64,000 nt of DNA. Source: a virus. The stretch spans positions 1 through 64,000 of IMG/VR virus record IMGVR_UViG_3300039098_000035. One strand, 5' to 3'. Made by a program: the position numbers and the translations under genes. The notes beneath the pieces are model-generated. The model was not told the origin of the DNA, searched no databases, and saw only the letters and a program-made list of their open reading frames with translations. This document shows, piece after piece, positions 51,881-62,300 of the stretch (position 1 is its first letter; each line of letters opens with the position of its first letter).

Positions 51881-51891
51881 GATGATATAAT
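51863..51891 (+). promoter_or_regulatory. promoter for lone rightward Ig-like gene
   Basis: TTGTAA (51863-51868), 17 bases, and TATAAT (51886-51891) preceded by TGA. It shares almost all of its bases with the leftward capsid promoter. Confidence 0.65.
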
Positions 51892-51934
51892 AAATTGTAC
51901 CAAAATATATTATAAGAGAGAGAGAGGAGAAATT

Positions 51935-52645
51935 ATGAATTATTTACGAAGAATTGTAGTACCTTATGCTGAACGTGATAAAGCGTACATAGCATTGAAT
52001 ACCCTTAGAGGTCCTGTACATGCGGACAATGTACTGATTAACAAGTTACCGTACACAGTGTTTAAAGCAATGGGGATAGCACCTATCATATTGCAGAAAG
52101 ACATAGTGACTATGGCACGTAATGGAACGATACCTCTAGAAGAAGTAATACGTAGAGCTATCATTGCATCTGACTTAGACATTGGAGGTACTGTGTTAGT
52201 AGATGCTTCTGACTTGGCAGCAGTTACAGAGGAGACAGCAGGAGACTATGCTGTAACATGTACCGCTACAGATCCTTGGGACGGTACAAGTACTATTGAA
52301 TTTATAGTACGTGTTATTGATGCAACTATTGCATTGATTACTTTAACCGCAACCGCTATAGATATTGAAGATCAAAACGTAGCGGCATTTGATCCTACAG
52401 CGAATATTGCTTCAGCAGTAGATGATACAGACGATGTATCAGCTAGTGTATTACTTACATTTAAAGAAGATGATGCTGCGGGTGCAGATATATTTGACAC
52501 CGATTACGCAGGTAGTTTAGCGTTAGCTAAGACACATCTAGGTACTGAAACAAATAAAGTATTTGTAATGTACAATTACTCAGATGCTTCAGGAAACCCT
52601 GCAGTAGAAAAAACTGCAACGTGGACAGCAATCGCAGATACATAA
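51935..52645 (+). CDS. Ig-like domain protein, lone plus-strand gene
   Basis: A 236-residue protein. After an N-terminal mixed segment (about 1-80) come two beta-sandwich, Ig-like repeats: VDASDLAAVTEETAGDYAV ... TIEFIVRVID, then IDIEDQNVAAFDPTANIA ... WTAIADT. These resemble DUF5011/HYR-type bacterial Ig modules, and repeat one ends as typical Ig-like phage decoration domains do. It has its own promoter, a purine-rich ribosome site (AGAGAGAGAGGAGAAATT) and a terminator, yet points against every neighbour. It may be an accessory (moron-like) surface or capsid-decorating protein. Confidence 0.87.
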   Translation: MNYLRRIVVPYAERDKAYIALNTLRGPVHADNVLINKLPYTVFKAMGIAPIILQKDIVTMARNGTIPLEEVIRRAIIASDLDIGGTVLVDASDLAAVTEETAGDYAVTCTATDPWDGTSTIEFIVRVIDATIALITLTATAIDIEDQNVAAFDPTANIASAVDDTDDVSASVLLTFKEDDAAGADIFDTDYAGSLALAKTHLGTETNKVFVMYNYSDASGNPAVEKTATWTAIADT

Positions 52646-52649
52646 AATT

Positions 52650-52678
52650 AAAAGAGACCTAATCGGTCTCTTTTTCTT
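52650..52678 (+). terminator. terminator of the Ig-like gene
   Basis: AAAAGAGACC and GGTCTCTTTT form a 10-bp stem with a 5-base loop, followed by TTCTTTT. The stem overlaps the end of the opposing 35-aa gene and is symmetric enough to stop leftward transcripts too. Confidence 0.88.
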
Positions 52679-52766
52679 TTGCTTCTACATTAGATTCAAT
52701 GTACTCTAATACTTCGGCATCGACAAGTTCCCCTGTCTGAAGATCGTAACGTAGCTGATAATTCAT
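52659..52766 (-). CDS. 35-aa acidic peptide
   Basis: A 35-residue frame (MNYQLRYDLQTGELVDAEVL...) starts after AATAGGAGGGCACT, which overlaps the stop of the lipoprotein gene. The Glu-rich C-terminus is encoded within the terminator. The strong ribosome site supports a real gene. Function unknown. Confidence 0.68.
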   Translation of the reverse strand: MNYQLRYDLQTGELVDAEVLEYIESNVEAKEKETD

Positions 52767-52775
52767 AGTGCCCTC

Positions 52776-53345
52776 CTATTCTAATATTTCTGTTAAAGGT
52801 ATTTCATAATGAAATGTGTATGAGAAAAATATAATCGTGACATCTTCAGGGTCTACAACATCTCCTAATGATGCTTGTATAGCTGTCCGTAGAGGGTCTT
52901 CTACCATGTTTAAGGTATACCCAGGAGTATCAATAACATATTGAAGGTTGAAATATATTCTAACTTCATAGTCATTGTTTGTGTCAATGTACATAATATG
53001 AGTGAACCCATGCTGTTCTAACAGCTGATAGATAGGACTTTCAGCTGTTAGTATAGTATCGACTAAGTTCTCTCTATCTTCTAGTGCTTGTATTCTGGTC
53101 TCATGATCTTCGAGACGGGCTTCAGCGTCTTGCAGACGTGCTTCATGGTCTGCAATAGTTGCTTGTATCTCTACAATAAGTTCGGCTTCTGTCAGGCCTT
53201 CTTCAATTAAGTCATCTATTTTAGTAGAGCAACTCTCAATCATTTGACAAGCGTCTAGCCACCACTGCATTTCTGTAGCGGTGTTTTCATCAGGTGCACA
53301 CGCTGTCATAAAGAGGACCATAAGTAGTATTAATAATTTTTTCAT
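52776..53345 (-). CDS. predicted lipoprotein with coiled coil
   Basis: A 189-residue protein with signal peptide MKKLLILLMVLFMTAC and a lipobox-like MTAC (Cys16). A strong heptad coiled coil follows (about 65-95: LQDAEARLEDHETRIQALED), then a beta-rich C-terminal domain (NDYEVRIYFNLQYVIDTPGY). It is coupled to the tail-fiber stop by TAATG, so it is expressed late. It could be a surface-exclusion or lysis-related lipoprotein; no spanin pair is visible. Confidence 0.83.
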   Translation of the reverse strand: MKKLLILLMVLFMTACAPDENTATEMQWWLDACQMIESCSTKIDDLIEEGLTEAELIVEIQATIADHEARLQDAEARLEDHETRIQALEDRENLVDTILTAESPIYQLLEQHGFTHIMYIDTNNDYEVRIYFNLQYVIDTPGYTLNMVEDPLRTAIQASLGDVVDPEDVTIIFFSYTFHYEIPLTEILE

Positions 53346-56300
53346 TATAAATCTTCTCCTTCTTCTTGTGTTATAAGCCCTTTAGATATTAGTAGTTCCA
53401 CCATACGGTTGTGCTTATCTTCTAGTTTTTTAACTTTACTTTGTAAGTGTTTAATCATAACTGTTTTCAATGTGGCTATGTTATCTGTACGAATAGTGAT
53501 GTCTTCTCTTTCATTTGTTCCATCACGGTCTGTAACTAATTCTCTAGATACCAACATTGCTAAAAGTACAGGATGGTCTTTAAGAATAATTTCAATTTCT
53601 TGTGCCATTACTCCAATCTTAAGGTCATCTGCTTCATCATCATTGTAATTGAAAGTATATATGTTAAGTTGTTCAAACAATAATTCAATCTGTCTAAACA
53701 TAGTTCCGTCTTTGCCTTCAACATACCCTGCGATACTTGGGTTTATTTCTAAGTTATTATCTAATTGTATACGATTAATATCTTTCTTTCTAGTAATGTC
53801 TGATAAAGAATACTCAGCATTTCTATATACCCTATATGAGAATAAATATCCAAAATATTCTGTGGTACTTAGACCTAACATAAGTGCGGTGTTACTTGCA
53901 TCTATATTAGCAGATACTGTAATACGTTGTGATGGGGTGGTTCCTTCTATAAGACGTATCATCTCTACCCCACCTGCAGAGAACGCAAGTTGGTCTAATG
54001 AAGGGAAGAACATTCCTGTATCAGCGTCTCCACTGAATCTATACGCAGGAGCAGTTAAAGTACCTTTAGTAGATGTCCGGAACTGCATTGTTTGCAGGTA
54101 AGTATTTGCCTGCATATATCCGTCTCCAAATGTTACATTAGTTAAAGCTGTTTCAATCTTAGCTTCAGTTAAACTGTATTCTCCATCAGTTATTCCATAA
54201 CCTGCTAAGGTAGTTGGTGTACCAGTTAAACTACTGAATGCGCCATCGAAGGCATCAGTTATTCCATAACCTGCTAAGGTAGTCTGTGGCGTTTGATAAT
54301 CAGTGTCAGCTACAAGAGGTGCTTGATAGTCTGTGCCCGCTACAAAGTTACCTTCGTGGAATATTTTATATTTATTTACACCCATAGACCATCCACCAAC
54401 AAATAAATCATTAGTAGTGCCATCTAGTCCGAAGTGTAATGCGTAGTCTCCACCAACGTGGAATGTAATCATTGCATCTGTACTTGCAGTTGCTTGTTTA
54501 ATTTGCAATGTATTTATTTCTGATGCTTGTGACCCAAGCTGTCCAGCAGGTACAGTGAATACCGTTAACCCTGTGTCCGTTAAGTAGTCATCAGGATCGA
54601 AGTTATTTGCGTGCCACGCTGTATATCCTCCAATTTCTAATTCATCTGAGAAATAAAACACTTGCTCTGTTGCATCAAATTTTAAAAAGTGCGCTACAGC
54701 TGAAGCAACATCTCCAAAGAATACAACGGCGTTGTCATCACTTTGGTCGTAATTGATGTACAATGAATCATCAGCGATAATACTACCGCCAACATACAAT
54801 ATTCCTGTAGATGTTAAACGCATACGTTCTTCTATAGATGTACCGTCTCTAGTTTTAAATAGTAAATCAGTTGCAGTACTTGCAGGGTCATTAGTTCTAT
54901 ACGCTGTAATTTCTGCATAATTCTCACCTACAACAGTGGTAGATAGTCTAAAGCCTATCGTTGCGTTGGAACCAACAGAAGCATAATTAGACCTTAATCG
55001 AAGTCCAGTCTCTCCTGAAGCGTTCACCAACTCCAAGGAATTTTGTGGTGATGTAGTCCCTATACCTATTTTATCAGCAAAAGTAGTTTCTCCTGTTACA
55101 GCCCCACCTGTTAAAGGCAGAGCATAGTCATCAAAATTACCCATATCTAATACTTCTAACCAGTCCATCCATGTTCCATTATTTTTACCACGTACTGCCA
55201 TATGGCCTGTACGGAAATCTCCATATATTTCATGTACCCAAGAACTTGAGTAAACTCCAGCATATAACCCACCATCTGTGTTACTAAAATTATCAAAATC
55301 TCCTGAAGGGAAACTGCTAGCATACCCTATTGTATTTCTTACAACATCATTAACAGGCATAGAGCCGCTATTATTGGTTGTAGTTAAATCAAGTAAATTT
55401 TGTACAGCTGCTTTATCCAACAAAGGTTGGAAGTAATTAGCAGCGTGTCCTTCTAAAGTTCCAGCGTCTAATTGAGTTCCTGTTTCAGAAATTTCAATAG
55501 TGTCAGTTCCAATACTTGTTACGTATGAAATACTTAAAGCATCCATCCATGCTACATTATCATCACCGCTGTGTCCTAATAACAGTTCTCTTACAGACAC
55601 AATAGAATAATCCCATTCTTCTGTAGCATCTACATCTCCTATATATATAACCCCATAGTTACTTGCATCTAAAGCAAAGTGTACTTGACGTGTAATATTC
55701 ATTGCATCTGTTGATTCAAAGATTGCGAATGTGTTTGTCCATGAAGGAGCTGCGTGTAAATATCCACCTAATGTAACTGTGAAAGACGTATCATGAGCAT
55801 AATTATAAACATCTACAACCATTCTAAGCATTGTATTAGACTCTCCTTTTTGAGGAAGTTTAATTCTTATTGCTCCATCTATATTACTTACAGCTGTATT
55901 AAGAAGACCTCCTTTAGGATTAACTATTTTACGTACTCCACCTTCATAAGAATATAAATGTGCATTTAACATACCAGCGATTGTTACATCTTCACTAACA
56001 ACGATATTTCCACCAATTAATGCGTCTCCACTTATATCTAAATCATATGTTGCACCTGGTACAGCTGTATCTGATGTACCATAACCGACTCTTAATGAGT
56101 GTGCTACTGTAAGTTTACCGCCTGTTGAAAGAGCCATAGCTCCTTGGCTTGTACTGTGGTTAGTATCTCTCCATAAAAAGCCACGATCAGCATCATCGTT
56201 AAATGTAAACGTCATGGCCCAGTCATTATTGATTGCCCCAAAGGACAATCCACTAACCATACCTATACCATAATTATCGTCAGAATATACCCTGTATTTC

Positions 56301-59300
56301 ATGTAGTTACTATCTGTATTATGTACAATTTCTGCGTCAGTATCAAATGTTAAATCTCCTGTCATAGTACCACCTGCTAGGGGTAGGTACGCATGTGTAT
56401 GTGCAACAGGGTCTGGTTGTGTACCTGTTAAATCTCCCCATGCTACACCAGTTAAGTATCCTTCTACTCCATGATCTCCCCAACCATAAGCTAGGTCCCA
56501 ATTAACTATTAGTGCTGCAGTTACTGCGCTAGCATCATGGTCATCTTCTAATGCATACGTCCCTATGTTAGCTGATGTTAATATTTTATTCCATGTAGTT
56601 GTAGGCAAAACTGCATTTGCGTGTCTAGCATAGAACTCTCCCCCTGCTGTATCAAACCACAACTGACTGAAGTAATTTCCTGGATGAGTATTAATACTAA
56701 GTAGTGCTCCAGCGTTATTCCCTGCAGGTCCTTTATTCGTCCATGTTCCTGTAGAACCAGGGTATAAACCTGTACCATTATCAGCATCAACATCTAGTGC
56801 TCCACCAGCAATTTGGGATAGGTAATTATGTGTATGTGCAACAGGGTCTGGTTGTGTACCTGTTAAATCTCCCCATGCTACTGATGTAAGATAATCCGTA
56901 CCTGCCAAAAAGTTACCTTCATGGAATATAGCTTTAGCAATATTTCCTGTAAGTGCTGTGTACCCTGTTAAATCTGTTACTTGTGATACATTCCAGGAAC
57001 CTTCCCAGTTTTGAGAATCATATGTAGGGTGGCTGATTACTTTAGTAACAGCAACTCTTCCGTAACTCCAAGATTTACTAACAGTACCTATGATAATACA
57101 ATGCCTACCTCCAGGGGTAACTCCAAGTTGAACTTCATCTATATTATTTCCTGAGCCAATTACGCTATAATTATACCAAGTAGAAGTGGTCCAATTATGT
57201 CCACTCATAGTATAAGTGCTGTGTGTGTTTGTGGTATACTCATATGTATCTATTGTAATAGTCATCATATCATACATAGCAACAGTGTTAGGAAGTTCTA
57301 TTACAATGCATCCTGTTGTAGTCCCTCCAACACCCCATTGAGCTGTCGCATTTGGTATTACTATATCACCTATTCGTAATGAGTCATACATTCTTACACC
57401 CTGCCCAAATTGTGTAGGTAAGAATATTTTTATATCTTGTGCATCTTCATCTACTAAAAGCACTGTATCGTCTCTTGGAGGTGTCAAGTTAGTGCCTGTA
57501 TTATCATATACAGGTGCCATCCAAATATAGTCATCTGTCTCGTCACGCAGCCCAGTAAACATTTTAGCTGCAGTACCTCTTGCATATACTGTAGCAGCCC
57601 AACCAGTAGCATCTTCAATAATTAGCCCATCATTCCAGGCTCCACCATTTGCATTTGTTATTTTTATTTGTCCGTCTACATGCAAAGTATACTCAGGATC
57701 TGTTGTGCCTATACCTACTTTACCTCTGTCTAAAACAAGTACATCATCGTATACTGTGTCAACATTTATCATACTGAAATTATATCTTACAACTCCACTT
57801 GACACAGTTTGCTTTAAAAATAATTGATATGCGTCATTATCATTATACTTTAGATTAAAGAAGACTTCATCATCTTCAGACCCTGTATTTATTTGTAATA
57901 TCGCATCGTCAATAGTTAAGGCACCTGTTAAAGTACCTCCTACTAGAGGAAGTGCGTATGAATCATAGTTGCTACTATCTAATATAAAATTCTCAGAAGT
58001 CTCACTGTTATATAACAAGTCTCCAGTAGGAGCTTCTTCAATCATTGTTATTGTTATAAGGTTCAACATGTCTAGAGTTAACACAGCATTATCTGTGTAG
58101 TTACTCATTGTTATAAACCCTTCAAAGTTTGTACCTGTGTCATACAAACTAAAATACACAGGGTATGCATTGTCTTGCCCAAGTTGATAAGCATTAGCTG
58201 CCCAGTTTTCATTATAGAAACCTAGCATTAAATGAACATCACTACGATCTGTAGCTGCATAGTTATTAGATGATAGGATTCTACCATGTAATATTCTATG
58301 TTGTGATCCAGTTTTATTGACTGAGAATATTTTGTATGTTTTACTTCTACCTGTTAGTCTGATCTTATTAACAACCTGAGTACTTAAATCTAAAGTTAAG
58401 TCTGCTAAAGCACCACTTCTACCAAGAGTTACAACTCTATCTGCGAGTGTTATTGAATCAACGTAAGTATTAGTATCATCACTAGCATGTGTATGTCCTA
58501 CTAATGAGACTGCTGTTCCATCTATTGTAGGTGTATTTACAAAGTCTGCGATACCATCAGAATCGATACGCAGTGCTAGGGTATTATTAACATCAAAAGA
58601 TAGTTCATTAGTAGCGTGTGCGTAGTACATACCTGCTACATAGCTATCTTCAGGATCAGCAAAACCATAATATCCTTTACCTGTGTTAGGTGTAAGAAGA
58701 GTTATCATTGCATATTCAGAACTTTCTATAAGTAAATCTGTATATGTATGTGCACTACCTCCTGAGCTATCTTCATATATGTGTAGTTTACGAGAAGGAT
58801 TATCTGTTCCTATTCCTACATTCCCTGAAGTTGCAATTCGCATTTTTTCTGTATCGCTTGTAGTAAATACAAGTGGGTATGCTCCTATACTTCCTATAAA
58901 CATTACATCATTCAATGCTGTACCTGTACCAGCATAACCAATATGTCCAGCATGTGTATTAGATGTATGCTTGAAGTGTATTGCACTATATCCTGCTGCA
59001 TTTGTATTCTGTAACGTAAGTACAGGTTTTCCAGCTTGTGCACTTATAGCGTGTAATTTAGTTGAAGGACTGCTAGTTCCTATACCAAAATTATTTGCTA
59101 AGGCGTTTACATATGAATCCCCCGCACCATCAATTTTTGCATCAACAGCACCTGCTGCATTTCTTACATCAAAGTAGTATCCGTTACTGCTCCCCCATAT
59201 TTCCATACGTTGCATTATTCTTATAACGGCATCCCCATATATAGCTGGGTATACTCCATCTCTTCCTAATGTTAAAGCATAATCATATGTGTCATCAGTC

Positions 59301-62300
59301 CATATTTTTATTGAACCATTTTTAATTTCCAGTAGTTCATTAGGAGCATTGGTTCCTATCCCTACTTTACCATCATGTGCAACTGTTAATCTTTCTAAAG
59401 CATTTGTCCAAAGGGACAATGTACCTGTGGCTGTATCAAGGTTTTTAATTGCCATAGTTCCATCGTTACTTGTTTGGATTACTGAGTCTGTTCCACCAGG
59501 GATAAGATCTATGTAATCAATATCAGTCGTTGCAGAATAAGGCCCCACTCTAAGTGTGCCATTTATATGTGCTGCTCTATTAGTATGCATATCGCCTGTA
59601 CCAACAAACAGTTTAGTTTCTATTGTTAAATCACCAGTCATAGTATCACCGGTAACATCTACCCATAAGTCAGACCAATCCGTAAGGTCTGCTACAACAT
59701 GAGTATGTCCTACTAATGATACTGCTACAGCATTTACTGTAGGTGTGAATGCGAAATCTGCAATCCCACTAGGTGCTATGAATAATGCAGTTACATCAGG
59801 TACTCCATTACTTGTTGTATTGTCTTTAGTTCTAAATACTAATCCTCCACGATATCCTCCGTGTCCTGAAGCATAAATCCCTGCAAGGGTTGCTTGTTTC
59901 CCATCACTGTTCCAATCACGTCTGAATGTAATACCATAAGAAGGTTTAGTTTCGTCAAAACTAGTTTGCGGCGATTCAGAATTTTCATTTGAACCTATAG
60001 TAAGCATACTTTTAAACACACTGTTATCTAATGTTTCATTTTTTATATGTAACAAAGCTAGAGGTACAATAGTACCAATACCTATTTTACCATCATTTTT
60101 AATAATCATTTTAGTATCTGACGCAAGAGTGAATTCATCATAATCAGTAGCAGAATCTACAACAAAGTGTAAATCACTTAGTCCATGTGAGTCTACACCT
60201 TTACTAATTATAGCTGTCTTGTCTCCAACACCTGAACCAGGATTAAGTCTGTGTCTGAATACATACCCAACTTCTCCTACATCATAAGCATTGTGGGAGA
60301 CAACTATCCTTGCATTTGCTCCATATACTTCTAAGTTTTTAGTTGGTGACGCTGTACCTATTCCTATATTTCCATTAGATAAAATACGCATCTTCTCTGT
60401 AAGAGCTGAACCTGTCCATGTTGAGAAATACAAATCATAACCTGTTTCGCCTATACGTGCGTTCCCTGATTGCCATTGTAGGTGGTCCCCGCTAGGAATG
60501 TTAATACTACCAGCTATGTCAAGATTACCTAGTATATCTTGTTTGAACGCAGAAGGTAATCCTGTAGGGCCGAAGTTAAGAGCACCTGCGGCATCTTTCC
60601 AAATTCTGTGCGATGTTCCATGAGAACTTGTAATAGCGATACCATCTGCCAATGTGTCTCCACTTTGACGTATTCCTAGTATCCCTGTTGAAGCAGTTGA
60701 CCCTCCATCAATAGTTAAGGCACCTGTTAAAGTACCTCCTACTAGAGGTAGGTAAGGATGAGAGTGTGTTTCTTCATAACCAGTAAGTAAGGTATCTACT
60801 TCTGCTTGTGTATATTTATCAAGGTCCGTAATGTCGGCTTCTACATGAGTGTGAGCATTTGGATCACGATTATCAGATAGTCTACTGTCATCCGTTTTAA
60901 CTAATGCAACTACTCCAACTTTAGGAGTTGAATCAAATGAAACAATACCATCTTGGGTTATTCTTAATGCTCTATTTGTTGAACTGTGTATTTCATAACC
61001 ATTTTCATTACCTGTTAGTTCTCCTGTGTACCTATGAAACCAGCTAAAGGTTGCACCAGATGCTTCATAATTAATTTTAAGAAAATCTATAGTATTATTT
61101 ACAGCAAGAAATTTCAAACTATTTGTACCTAACTCAATGTCTCCTGTTAGTGTACCACCTATTAAAGGAAGGTAAGGATGTGAATGTTCGTCAGATTTAA
61201 GAAGTAACGCTGCATCTAGTTCTACTTCAGTATAATATCTATCATCATGTATATGATCGCCAATACTTACTACAGCTGATGATACTTTATCTGAACGGTA
61301 GGTTTCAAACTCTTCAATCGTGTATGAACCGTTACCTGCTTTCATTAACAGCCTACCTAGTATGATAAATTCTTGCATCTCTAAAGCACCTGTTTCTAAA
61401 GTAGATAAATCATTTAATGCTTTAGCATCTGTTAAGTTATCTCCTTCATATTGTCCAGGCATCCAGATAACGGCACTGTCATTAGAATCATTTGTAATGA
61501 CTAACCAGTATACAAAGTATTTATTATTGCTTACATCTTCAAGAGACCAAACACCAGCAGTGTTCAGGTTAACTTGAGGCTGTGTGTTTAAGTAACATGT
61601 TGCAGTTGTCCCTGCAATTTTTCGTATGTCACCGTCTGCGTTTCTATATAAGATAGGTGCTACTAGTGCGTCTAAAGTCTGAGTTACTCCTATGTTTTCC
61701 CCTAGAGTTAATCTCAAATCTTCATCGTACATTACACCTGGGTCTACTTTAATAGTTGTTGTAGTTAATGTAGTCACTGCGAACCCACTTGAATATCGAG
61801 TACCGTAAGTAAGATGTTCCATCTCATGATCTCTATCATCCATCATCCATCCATGCCACTCAGGCCCTAGAAGAATCATTTCTTTATTAGTAGCGTCCCA
61901 TAGTCCATAAGCTACTAACGCTTTAGTTAAGTTAAACGTCCAAGCTGAATCACTAGCTATCAATCCTGCTGTGGTGTAGTAAAAGAATTTAAGTCCTTCA
62001 GTATCATCAAAAACAACTGATTCACTTCCTATTTGTTTAGTTACTTTAACACTATTGATCCAATAATCTTCAACACTGTTAAATGTAATTGTAAATGTTC
62101 TAGTTGCATCAACACACGATACTTCTAAATCAGGCTGGTAATCCCACCCTGTTTTATTAAACTCATACTTATCATGATCGTGAGACAATAATGAGTATAG
62201 TCCACTATGGTCTCCCCAACCATAGGCTGTGTCCCAGTTACCGCTACTAGTTAATAAGGAATCTATTTCAGTTTCCGTGTAGTATCTATCATCATGTAAT

